A stretch of DNA of 64,000 bases. Origin: Limnanthes douglasii subsp. nivea (taxonomy: Eukaryota > Streptophyta > Magnoliopsida > Brassicales > Limnanthaceae). The position numbers and the translations under genes are program-made. The notes below the pieces were generated by a model that did no database searches, was not told the DNA's origin, and worked only from the letters and a program-made list of their open reading frames with translations. Shown here in pieces: positions 54,623 through 64,000 of this stretch (positions within the stretch are counted from its first letter, which is position 1; the number at the start of each line of letters is the position of its first letter). The stretch is from assembly GCA_036936605.1 (NCBI GenBank), contig JAUPFV010000005.1, positions 228,995,770 to 229,059,769 of the forward strand. Reading direction: 5' to 3'.

Positions 54623-54858
54623 TTTGAAGCGAGTTTTGTCCTTACCGGTTGCTACCGCAAGTTTTGAGCGAGTATTTTCTCATATGAAATTGGTGAAGAA
54701 TGAGTTAAGAAATAGAATTGTCAATTCAAGATTCACGGCTTAATGATTGTTCAGTGACATTTGTGGAGAAAGAAGTGTTTTCTACGGTTGATGATCTAGA
54801 TATTATCCAACACTTTCAAAGCATGAGTAAGAGAAGAATGCATTTACTTTTGGACTAG
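54623..54858 (+). pseudogene. hAT transposase C-terminal dimerisation domain (hATC) remnant
   Basis: Reads LKRVLSLPVATASFERVFSH then MKLVKNELRNRIVNSRFTA, the hATC signature (relatives: LPVSTATTERSFSAMKLIKTRLRN). After a stop or frameshift come CSVTFVEKEVFSTVDDLDII and FQSMSKRRMHLLLD, ending with TAG at 54856-54858. It belongs to the TTF-zinc-finger/MYM-type branch of plant hAT proteins. Upstream catalytic parts are missing, so it is inactive. Confidence 0.88.
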
Positions 54859-54899
54859 AATATATTTTCATTTTTAATTGTAACTAGAATATTTACATA

Positions 54900-55108
54900 G
54901 GGGTAGCCGAGTTGGTTGAGTAAGGTGTGCTTGTGACCAAAGGTCATGAGTTCGAGTCCCTCTACATACGTTTTCTCGGCTGAGTCTGTCACATTATGTG
55001 GTTTCCTTATGACGTTGGTTTGCAGGCTATCGCGTCAGACTGAGGGTTTATCCTGTGTGCACTCATTGCACTCTGAATAGCGGCTGCGGGTTCCCTATGA
55101 AAAAAAAC
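54900..55108 (+). mobile_element. tRNA-derived SINE (copy 3)
   Basis: GGGGTAGCCGAGTTGGTTGA (box A), CATGAGTTCGAGTCCCTC (box B), TAGCGGCTGCGGGTTCCC near the 3' end and an A8 tail. Perfect 9-bp target duplication ATTTACATA at 54891-54899 and 55109-55117. Inserted into the hAT relic just after its transposase stop. The fullest copy of the family here. Confidence 0.93.
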
Positions 55109-55220
55109 ATTTACATATTTTTATTATGCAATACTCGAATATTTATATTTTAATGAAATTTTCCATAACATTTTTGGGCATACCTTAAATTTTATTCCTG
55201 GATCCGCCACTGGCTTCCTA

Positions 55221-55825
55221 TACTCCATTTTATCACCTTTCCCGTTTTGGTTTCCTTTACGCCCTTTTATCACCTTTCCTGTTTCTCGTGTTTTTTTATG
55301 TTCTGTATTCTGCCAAATAAAAAGTATTCAATCGCCACTTCTCTTCTTGCTTTCTCGTTCTCTCTTTATATCTTCTGCCGACAAAACCCTAATAAAAAAT
55401 CAAATTACGAATCGTAAAATATTTATGTTAAATAAAATAATATTTTAAACAATATAGCTAAATAAAATCTTAGCATTAGTCTAATATCTTTTTTTTAATT
55501 CAGCATTAATTTCTTTTTTGTGCTTCGCTTTAATATTTTTTTTTCTTAATTCAATATTTTAAACAATATCTCAGAAAATATATTTTTTTTTTCAACATTA
55601 ATATATTTTTTCAAGCATTAATATATTTTTCTTAATATATTTTTAGCATTAATATATTTTCATTTCTTTTCAACTATTTCAAAATTTCCCTCAAGTACAT
55701 TAATTTTTCAGTTTCTTCAATTTTAACCCCAAATTTATTAATATTATCACAATTTACCCGCGGCACAAGCGCCTTAAGAATAATGGAAAAAACACATTAA
55801 AATACAATGAATACTTGAGAATTGA
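55221..55825. other. AT-rich stretch, no gene recognised
   Basis: Begins with the continuation of the DNA split by the hAT element, then repeated TTAATATATTTTT-like runs (55490-55680). No coding signal. Confidence 0.55.
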
Positions 55826-55829
55826 CGAC

Positions 55830-56640
55830 AATTTTATGAATACTAGAAGCGTAATAAGTGACATGAACTGCACTTATCACATGCACCAAGAAAATTTTAT
55901 AAAGCAGATTGATGAAAAAGTTCATAATTGTAATTATCAACAAATTCATATACCACATCAATCATATAAGTATTAGCATCGTTAGGAAATTTCAAACACT
56001 ATAAGATGTTAAAATCTCACTTTCTCATCTTTAACACAAGTCTCAACATCAATAATCATTCTACCGGTAGGTAGTAAAGGTCTACATTGTATCAAAGAAA
56101 CGAGTATATCTTCCTCTGTATCTAAAATAATAAATCTATCGGAAAGATAAACTTGTCAATTTTAATCAATACATCTTATATTATTACTTTTTGGATATGC
56201 AAGAGATCTATCAACTGACTGGAAATACACAGTTGTAGCCTTTTTTCCATATATCCTTATTTTTCCTATAGATAGATACATAAAATTTAATACTAGCACC
56301 TTAATCACATAAACAATTTTCAAATGTTAAATTACAAATTATAAAAAAAAGAGTAAAACTCTGTGGATCTTGTAGTTTGGGTGGTAATTTATTCCGAATT
56401 AGGGCATCGTATTCCTTTTTAATGCATATGTCTTGAAGTTCCTAAATTTATTTTTGTGCGAAAGGATGTATTTAAGAAATTTTGCATATCTCGATATATT
56501 TTCCACCAAATCTGCAAAAGGTATGTCAATTTCTAAGTTGTGAAATAATTCAAGAAATCTAGAAAATTCATTGTTAGTAACTAATTTCTTTTTCTTGCTT
56601 AGATATGGAACTCGTGGTGCATATTTTAAGATCAGATGAG
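55830..56640 (-). pseudogene. Athila-type gag/protease relic
   Basis: Minus strand: YAPRVPYLSKKKKLVTNNEF near 56625-56560, then FLELFHNLEIDIPFADLVEN and ISRYAKFLKYILSHKNK near 56560-56450 (the Athila block with INIPFAEALEQMPSYAKFMK in relatives). Near 56165-56050: DKFIFPIDFIILDTEEDILV and CRPLLPTGRMIIDVETCVK (relatives: GRPFLATGRALIDV), the protease region. MIDVVYEFVDNYNYELF lies near 55965-55910. It is consistent with the upstream part of the same Athila copy as 49600-52440, the two now separated by about 3.4 kb that includes the hAT relic. Stops and shifts throughout. Confidence 0.82.
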
Positions 56641-56798
56641 GATTAGGGGTTGCAAGTTGAGTACGTCACTTATCTTATTCATATTAGTACCTCTTTTGTG
56701 GATTTTGTTTTGTCATATTCAGTTCTCTTCTTCATCTCTAAAATGTTCTTTCAATCAACGTATCAAAATGGAGGCTTTTTTCATATATTATAAAAATC

Positions 56799-56937
56799 AC
56801 AAGTGTACGATTTATCGTTAACTTATATATCAATCCAATGGAGAAACAATATGATTTATTTTACAAGTGAGACGAGATTTATTTTACAAGTGTACGATTT
56901 ATCGTTAACTTATATATCAATCCAATGGAGAAACAAT
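56799..56937. repeat. 52-bp direct duplication
   Basis: ACAAGTGTACGATTTATCGT through CAATGGAGAAACAAT occurs at 56799-56850 and 56886-56937, identical in both, 87 bp apart. Confidence 0.9.
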
Positions 56938-58455
56938 TATCTTCAAGTGAGAGAAAAAAGAGAGTAAAAAGAGAGTTTATTTTACAATTATGAAATACAC
57001 ATTTAGTCAGACGAGATTTGGGTGTACCTATATTTCTCCTTAGTATGCTCTAAATTTGAATTCCAATATCAAGGATGTCATTTTATCATTTCTCCTTACA
57101 CGTTTGCTCCATAATACGAATCCAATCAAAATTGATATTTCATTCATGACCGTAATTGTTGCCATTTCCATGATCAATATATTTTTTTATTGTTAGAAAA
57201 TAAAGATTAGATACAATAACTTACAGAATTTGATCATGAAAAAGTTTATCGGAGATTCGCTAGAAAACCGTCAGAGATGATGGAAGCTTGAGACATGTAT
57301 GACTACGATTTCCAAAAAGAATAATTCCAATTACCTCTATTCATAGACCATTTTAGGAAGTTCCTTATGATATAATAATATTTTAGATTCAAATTACAAG
57401 AACCTAGAAAATCTAAATCAAGGTTTGAAAATGTTTGAGTATTTGGGAGAGATTTCACGTATGAGAGATTTTGGGAGATTTGATAAGAATAATTTTTTTG
57501 TTCTTGAAAAGGATTACCTATTTATAGAGATAATTAAACCCTTTCAAAGGGTTATAATCATTCAGAAAACCATAGGTAAAAGTCTTATTAACACAATTAT
57601 CACGTTGGAAAAAACTGTCTTTGTTGGACGTTGGTCGTGACCAACACAAGTTGATCGCAAAAAATATAAATTTCCGCGATCATCCATAGGATGGGCTCGA
57701 CTAATTCATGGGACAAGTTTACATAAAATTGGTTTTGTATCACGTCTCCTACTTTACACGACTAACCTTGTGTTAATTGATGTTAAGTCTAATTTTCGCG
57801 ATTAACACAATTTTGAATGCGACAAACTGCCCCGAAAGTTTCCAATAGGTTTAATTTGCCTACTTTGCTCATCCTAACCTTCATTTGTTTCTTCGTCAGC
57901 TACGACGACATGAACCTTTCTTCCGATCATCAGAATTTTATCAATAGATCCAACAATTTCTCACTCGATTAAGTTTATTCTCTTTTATCACTCTCTTGAG
58001 GTAACTCTTGTGAATAAAATAAAATATATTTCGATTTGACTTTTACCATTATGTAAAGATAGAAAAGTTAATTTGGAAACATTGGTAGTTGTAGATTTGA
58101 ACCAACCTTTCATATGACCTAACTAGTGATTTCACAAACACAATTTTTTAATCAAACATTTGTCTACATTACAATTTAGTACTATTTTGGTTGTGTGCTC
58201 TATCCTATTTAAGAATCATAAATTGAGAATGACTCATTATCTCATGAAAAACAGAACCACCTCAAGTTTCTCCTAGGTAAATAATTGCAGTGTTTGCAAG
58301 ACCTTTGTAAGCATATTTCCCACCTAGAATTAATTGTATTAAATGTTCATTCGAACTTATCCCTCGATGGTAACAACCAGCATATCTCATACTCATCACA
58401 AATGAAACTTTAATTTATTTATATGTTGAATCCTTCACAATTAACTTATTGTTAC
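56938..58455. other. No gene recognised
   Basis: AT-rich with short open frames on both strands and no motif I can assign. Ends at the LTR of element D. Confidence 0.55.
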
Positions 58456-58811
58456 TGATAAGGTCGGATTTCTTTAGCACTGACTGTTGTATATATCCGA
58501 AGGGTAGTTCAGATATAATCAGTACCATGCCCCAGTGAACAGTACAACCAAGTAGATTGTGACTTAGTTGGTTGCTAGTCTTTTTCCAATCTTGGGCTTA
58601 TGGGTTTTTAAACTTGACCTAAGCCCATGATCCAACCTGGAAGGCCCACAAGTCATTAAATATGTATAAATATCCTAACTAATTTCATTTATGAGGGGGA
58701 TCAAATTTACTGCTAGTATACAGATCTTTCATCTCTCTACATTTCACTCTAAATACTAAATTCCTAAAACTCTTTCCCAAAATACCTTTCAATAAGAAAT
58801 TATCCACACTA
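58456..58811 (+). repeat. 5' LTR of element D
   Basis: About 356 bp, starting TGATAAGG, with TATAAATAT at 58665-58673. The right border is set by alignment of the AAATTGGCG junction with A-C; the last bases CTA replace the usual CCA. Confidence 0.8.
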
Positions 58812-58814
58812 AAT

Positions 58815-58831
58815 TGGCGAACACAGTGGGA
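58815..58831 (+). other. Primer binding site of element D
   Basis: TGGCGAACACAGTGGGA, one substitution from the B version, three bases after the LTR. Confidence 0.7.
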
Positions 58832-58883
58832 GGCGACGGTAGCTGAATTGAAAATTCAAACCAGTAGTAAAAAACCAGCTTGG

Positions 58884-60340
58884 ATGGATTCGAATGCACA
58901 TAATACTCCACTTCCAGAGGTGAAAGGAACAAAAGAAAAAAAATGAGTACACTATTGAGGAATGCGATCAATTAAGGGCTAAAATTGAAGCGTTGAGGGT
59001 ATTGAAACAAACAGAAAAATGAGTTAAAAAAATCTGGTGCATCAGCGCTCCATCATACTGATAATCCTGGTGAATGAGCAGTCGTTGAAGACTCATCTCA
59101 ACTCCAAGAAAACGCATCGATCCAAACGAGTGGAGAATTCCACATCAGACTCTTCTAGCAGTTCCTCTAATGATGCAGAGCTTGAAGAGTCAGTCTCATC
59201 TAGCAGTGATGAAGGACAATTGAAAAAGAAAATAAGACTGACCAAGAAGCATTCAAGAAAAAGGGATAGACATGGCAGACTCAAAAAGTATCAGGGGAAA
59301 ATGAAGGGTTCGGTTGATCAGCATATTGACCATTTGTTGATTGACCAATTTGCTTTCCAATCTGACTCAGTATTTTTGCTACTCCGAATGAGGATATTGT
59401 GTTTAGTCATAGCTAAATTGGAAACAATCACCTTTGTCCTAAAAAATACTCTCCGGATATCTTCCTAAAAGATTTGATAGTTGCAAGATGGAAAAGTACG
59501 TTGGGAGTAAAGATCTGGACAATCATCTTGAAAAATTTAAGAACTTCATGATGAACTTTGACGATGATGACAAGTTGCTGTGTAGGCCTTTCTCTCAAAC
59601 CTTCAAAGTAAGTGCCCTCAAATGGTATAATAGTCTCCCTCAGGTATCTATAAATGTTTTTAATATTTTTTTGGGTTGCTTTCTAGAGACAATTTGTTGG
59701 AAGCAAGGAGTTGAAAGGTAATGGTGATAAAATTATACATTATGCTCAGGAACCGAACCAATCGTTAAAAGAGTACGTTAAAAGATTTATAAATGCGAAG
59801 AATAGGTTGGCTGATTGATATGAAAAAGTTGAAATTACCTCTATCAGGCAGGGCTTGATTCCGGGTAACTTGGTTGATTCTGTGACCCAAAAAAAGCTAT
59901 GACCTTCGGAGGGTTATTAAATCAAGTCGGGAAACAAATTAATGTTTAAGAAACCAAGAAATTCAGAGTACCTCGCCAGATTAGATCCACAACTACAACA
60001 TCAACACCTCAAACAACTATCCAGTCCAGTTACAGATCGAAGAAAACTGGACAGGGATCTCATCGGCCCAGGCAGAATCAATCCAACCAGAGCCAGAACC
60101 AACAAATTAGAAATAAAAGGGGACCTTGGGTTCAACCCGAATGGTTTGCTGAGTTGGGAGAAATTGTGGCTGCAATATATGATAAAACTAAAAATGATGT
60201 ACACTTTAGAAAGCCGACCGCATTACAATATCCTAGAGAAAACCGGAGTACCCGTTGCTATAAATACCATAATGACATTGGGTATGATACTCATGATTGC
60301 ATAGCATTGAAATAGGAGGTGAAAACTCATCGAAAGGGGA
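58884..60340 (+). pseudogene. gag of element D (broken)
   Basis: ATG at 58884 (MDSNAHNTPLPEV), then out of frame the helical EECDQLRAKIEALRVLKQ-like part. In the frame open from 59037 follow SDSSSSSSNDAELEESVSS, a basic run KKKIRLTKKHSRKRDRHGR and DQHIDHLLIDQFAF. 59488 onward: MEKYVGSKDLDNHLEKFKNF, FSQTFKVSALKWYNSLPQ. The zinc-knuckle-like CYKYHNDIGYDTHDC lies near 60255-60300. Same architecture as A-C, with shifts and stops. Confidence 0.87.
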
Positions 60341-63215
60341 AAATTGGGGGCATATGTTAAAAAACAAGGGGGGAGCAGGCCGGATAATACACCATCCAAT
60401 GTCAATACTCCCTGAACTACTCATTTGGTAGCTCTTGGAAAATCTACACAAGAGGATTCTATGATGATTATTGAAAGGTTTGATATGGAATCTGAGTACC
60501 TTGATCCGGATCCGAGACAGAATCAGGTAGGGGTAATAGTGGACAAGACTCCAGCTATTTCCCATTTGGTTAAATATTTTGAGTCATTAACCGTATTTGG
60601 AGGAGATACTATGACTGCACCTTCAAATTTTAAGATACGGCATGTCAGCAGCTTGGCTACTCAAGTGGATGTGAAAATGTCTACACATCTATACCAAACT
60701 CTAGCTCCTTTCATAGTTTTTGATGAGGATGTCCTAAGGGATATTGTTGGACCTCATGAAGATGTTGTGGTGATAGGGGCTTCAATCTGAGAGGAAATGA
60801 TGTACGCCGAATCTTGATTGATACGGGCAGTTCGGCAAACATATTATTTTTGAACACCTATAAATAGATGAAAAATCTATCAGTTACTTAACGTTCGAAC
60901 AGAACTATTGTAGGTTTCACTGGGATTTTGGCAGACATAATCGGAGAATTTAAAGAGGAGCTATTACTGGGCAGAGGGCCTTTCAAGAAGATTGTAAAGG
61001 TATTATTTGTTATGGTTGGCTGCCCAACATCTTATAATGCTATATTTGGGAGATCTTGGCTTTCTATGATGCATGTTATAACCTCTACTATCTATCAGTG
61101 CTTAAAACATGCTATGGAGGCACAAGTGGGTGTTGTCCGAAATAGTCAGAAGGTATCTAGAGAATGCTATGTAACAGATCTTGCCTCAAAGTCTTTGGAG
61201 GTGGTTAAAGTTAACAAAGAATAACAAGTATTGTAGCCTTCCAACGATGAGAATGAAATTGATGACCCAATGGAGGATCCTAGCGCTATAATACCTAGAG
61301 AAGAAGTTGAAATCCATTCCCTACCAAGGGCAAAAGTGTTAAAGTTGATATTAAATTGACACCAAGTTTGAAACAAAGGCTACTGTCTTTCTTATCGGAT
61401 AATCTACTTGTGTTTTCATGGTGCAATGATGATGTAACCGGAGTTCCTTCTGAACTAATTTGTCATAAGTTGTCAGTACGAAGTGATGCTGAACCGGTTA
61501 TATAAAGAAGATGGTCGTTCTCTAAAGAAAAAACAGATGTGATTATCCAAGAAGTTGATCGGTTGACCAAAATGGGCCACATCAAAGAATCTCCATACCT
61601 ATTATGGACTGCCAACCCTATTTTGGTCAAGAAAAAGAATGGAAAGTGGCGTATGTGTATTGACTTCACTGATCTTAATAAAGCGTGCCCCAAAGATCCT
61701 TATCTTGTTCCTCGGATAGATCCGTTGGTGGACTCCATCTCTCGGAACAAGATATTATTCTTCATGGGTGTATTTTCAGGGTACACTCAAATACAAGTAG
61801 ATTCGAATGATCAAGACCATACACCTTTTATTACAAATAGAGGACTTCATTGTTACAAAGTGATGTCATTCGGATTAAAAAATGTTGGGGCCACTTATCA
61901 AAGTTAGTAAATAAAGCCTATTCTAGTCAAATTGGTAGGAATATGGAAGTATATATCGATGATATGATAGTAAAGATCCTTGAGGAAGATATACACATAT
62001 CCGATCTTCAAGAAACATTTTTTTAACTTAGAAGCAGTTAATTTAAAATTAAACCCCGATAAATGTGTTTTTAGGGTCCGATCCGGAAAGTTCTTGTGTT
62101 ATGTCATAAGTGAAAAAGGGATTCAACCTGATACGAATAAGTTGAATGCTCTATTAGCTATGGACCCGGCTAAATAGGTTAACCAGATGATTGGCTTCAC
62201 TAAATAGGTTTATTTCAAAATCATCAGACAAATGTGCTCAGTTCTTTCAAGTTTTGAGGAATTCCAAAGATTTCAATTGGTCTCCACAGTGTGATCAAGA
62301 TTTTTTTTGAGATAAAAAAGCATTTATCTTCGCCTAAGACGTTGTTCAAACTATTTAGGGGGAAAGCTTTATATATACTTAGCTGTATCGGAGTATGCAG
62401 TAAGTGTTGTGCTAGTAAGAGAGGTGGATAATTACCCCCGTTCGGTTTCTTATATTATCAAAAGTCTGTTAGATGCTGAAATAAGATATTTGAAGTTAGA
62501 AAAGTTGCCCTTGGCATTGGCATTAGTAATAGTAGCTAGAAAAATGAGACCAAACTTCCAAGCTCATTAAATTATCGTCCAGACATTTTTTCCTTTCAGG
62601 GTGCACTTCTAAAGGGATTCAACACTATTTTTCTTCTCCATTCCACCATCAAGCTAATGGGAAAGTTGAAGTTGCTAATCGAACGATCTGGTCCGGGTTG
62701 AAAAAAAATCTAGAAGGAGTTGCAGGGAAGTCGCCAAGTTATTTGCAAGAAGTACTGTGGGATTACCAAACTACTCCCCGGATCGCTACACAAGTATCCC
62801 CTTTTTCTCATATTTATGGGATGGATGCAATCACGTCCATCGAAGCTACTTTACCATCTTTCAGAATTCAAAACTATTCCGAACATGCAAATGATATGGC
62901 AGTTAGAAATCAGTTGGTTTTAATTGAAGAGAGGAGAGCCAAAGAAAATTTAAGAACATCACACTATCAGGGTTTAATGAAAAATAGATTTGCATCCGAG
63001 GTTAAAAGAAGAGATTTCAATTGGGAGATAAAGTTTTGAGAAAAGTCTTTTTGCACACTAAATACAAACAGTTTGGAAACTTGGCTCCGAACTAGGAAGG
63101 TCCCTATATGGTATGTGAAAAAGTCAAACGAGTGACATATAAACTTCAAAACAAAGAGAGCATAGTATTGAAGCATCCATGGAACATTCAATATCTCAGG
63201 TTATATTTAGAATAA
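60341..63215 (+). pseudogene. pol of element D (large internal deletion)
   Basis: Linker MIIERFDMESEYLDPDP near 60460-60520; protease LIDTGSSANILFLNTY near 60815-60865, the only DTGSS active site unchanged from the usual form in this window; 60928-61224 with VGCPTSYNAIFGRSWLSMMH. RT 61539-62177: RMCIDFTDLNKACPKDP, FSGYTQIQVDSNDQD, VYIDDMIVKI. RNase H to about 62590. A direct jump follows into late integrase GIQHYFSSPFHHQANGKVEV and the C-terminal part, TAA at 63213-63215. The second RNase H and the integrase core are absent. Confidence 0.88.
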
Positions 63216-63268
63216 AACTCTCTTGTAAATATTTACCTTTTCATATCTCAATATAAATATTAAGGGGG

Positions 63269-63319
63269 GCATACTCTTTCCTACCCTGGTGGCGCAGGGA
63301 GGTTTTCACGAGGTGTCCG
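63269..63319 (+). other. Conserved GC-rich hairpin motif after pol (D)
   Basis: GCATACTCTTTCCTACCCTG, GTGGCGCAGGGAGGTTTT, then ACGAGGTGTCCGAG. One base differs from A-C in the core (GCAGGG for GCGGGG), although D's LTR is strongly diverged. Confidence 0.7.
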
Positions 63320-63667
63320 AGTATTTTAATAATGTTTTATTCCTTCTTCAAAATTCTTGTGCAAAATTCTTGACCATAGTATGAGAAGATCGGATAAATA
63401 AATACTCATTAAACACCCCGGCTCTCAAATGAAGTATCTTTGAGCTCGCCAGATTTGTTAAACATTTGATCAGATTTACCTAACACTTTATCACATTTAT
63501 TAAACACTCATGATTGGATTCATTCAATGCATATTAAATATTTGTTAAACAATAAGAAATATTGAAAATACTTAGAAAGTTAACTATAAGGAGACAATAG
63601 AGTTCGTATAAAAGAAAGATGTCATATTTAAATTGATAGGAACAAGTCTGACCCACAAATCACAAAA

Positions 63668-63748
63668 TGCTTTGACTATTCAAGGACTTTGGTTCATAAG
63701 ACAGGAATTCAAATAACAAAATACCTTGGCCATCCAAGTACTTTAGTT
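63668..63748. repeat. Duplicated palindromic motif after the antisense gene (D)
   Basis: TTTGACTATTCAAGGACTTT at about 63671 and CCTTGGCCATCCAAGTACTT at about 63724, at the position seen in A-C. Confidence 0.6.
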
Positions 63749-63771
63749 TTAAAAACACAACATAACATTAC

Positions 63772-64000
63772 AACCTTAGGGCATGTTCCCTCTTGTTTCT
63801 TCATCAACTTCACCTTTCTTGGGTCTTTTGAGTTCACCGCTTGAAATCTCACCAGTTCCTTTGTCGGAATCTTATCCACTTGAATAACCATGTTTATCAG
63901 CATTCACCATAGTATGGAAAGGGATCTCCTTGTACTGTAAATATTTACACAAAGTACCAAGGGTCTTCTTCATAAAAATTTCATGGAATAGCAAAACGAT
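63772..64000 (-). pseudogene. Antisense additional ORF of element D, C-terminal end
   Basis: Minus-strand remains matching the ends of the aORFs: EISSGELKSKRPKKGE-like acidic/Lys tail near 63850-63800, and upstream sequence matching the segment before it (FHTMVNADK near 63930-63895). The end is near 63772. The rest lies outside the window, so little more can be said. Confidence 0.55.

Larger units (their letters stand above)
53499..55212 (+). mobile_element. hAT transposon relic
   Basis: 8-bp duplication GCTTCCTA at 53491-53498 and 55213-55220. Terminal inverted repeats: CAGGGGCGGATTTAGG on the left; the right end read inward is CAGTGGCGGATCCAGG. Inside are T-rich tandem repeats, the end of a hAT transposase (54623-54858) and a SINE (54900-55108). 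The rest of the transposase is lost, so it is an internally deleted copy of an autonomous element. Confidence 0.92.
58456..64000 (+). mobile_element. Tat-like Ty3/gypsy retrotransposon, element D (right end outside window)
   Basis: Same plan as A-C (primer site, gag, pol, GC-rich motif, doubled palindrome, antisense gene) but a different subfamily. The LTR begins TGATAAGGTCGGATTTC and matches the other LTRs only in short blocks around the TATA box and AACTTGACC. pol has lost everything between the end of the first RNase H and the late integrase (junction near 62600). The 3' LTR and most of the antisense gene lie beyond 64000. Confidence 0.9.

Noticed and set aside
54900..54975. Possible tRNA gene (boxes A and B present)
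   Set aside because: The region continues into a SINE body with a poly-A tail and a target duplication, and the tRNA-like part does not show a closed acceptor stem.

Overview
This window is plant nuclear DNA, most likely from a dicot. It is AT-rich and dominated by decayed transposable elements nested in one another. The only gene I can read as intact is a five-exon polygalacturonase (GH28) at 31813-33845. The species cannot be named from the sequence.

Layout. 60-1275: Ty1/copia pol relic. 1.3-25.0 kb: a LINE (L1 type, minus strand) split by two Ty3/gypsy elements, A (4073-14367, TSD ATGAA) and B (16778-24643, TSD GTTTT). 25.0-27.3 kb: mostly unassigned, with an imperfect palindrome. 27.3-30.8 kb: a plant-mobile-domain (PMD, MAIN-like) pseudogene facing a MULE transposase pseudogene; a tRNA-derived SINE interrupts the first and a non-autonomous hAT element (8-bp TSD) the second. 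31.7-33.8 kb: polygalacturonase. 35.27-35.46 kb: four hairpins at about 54-bp spacing. 37024-47283: element C, minus strand, TSD TAATT, the best preserved copy. 49.6-56.7 kb: Athila-type gypsy relic (minus strand) in two blocks, with a hAT relic (53499-55212) between them that carries its own SINE. 58456-64000: element D, a diverged relative of A-C that runs off the window end.

Elements A-D belong to one Tat-like group. Each has a TG...CA or near-TG...CA LTR of about 360 bp, a primer site beginning TGGCGA that fits a tRNA-Arg 3' end, a gag with a Ser/Glu-rich then Lys/Arg/His-rich N-terminal part, and a pol in the order protease, RT, RNase H, second archaeal-like RNase H, integrase. Downstream lies a long second gene on the opposite strand (aORF). 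All pol genes have stops and frameshifts.

The most interesting signal is that antisense gene. In A, B and C it begins with the same peptide (MFT..N.LVKGGWLN) and carries a short intron at the same place. It has a basic patch and a long coiled coil. It sits behind a shared upstream module: a CACGTGTC box about 162 bp before a TATA box, and the TATA box about 100 bp before the ATG. An intron antisense to the genomic RNA is not removed in the retrotransposition cycle, so this looks like a separately transcribed and spliced gene carried by the elements. Two further conserved non-coding modules (a GC-rich hairpin after pol and a duplicated CCTTGG-CCAT-CCAAGG palindrome after the aORF) occur in all four copies.
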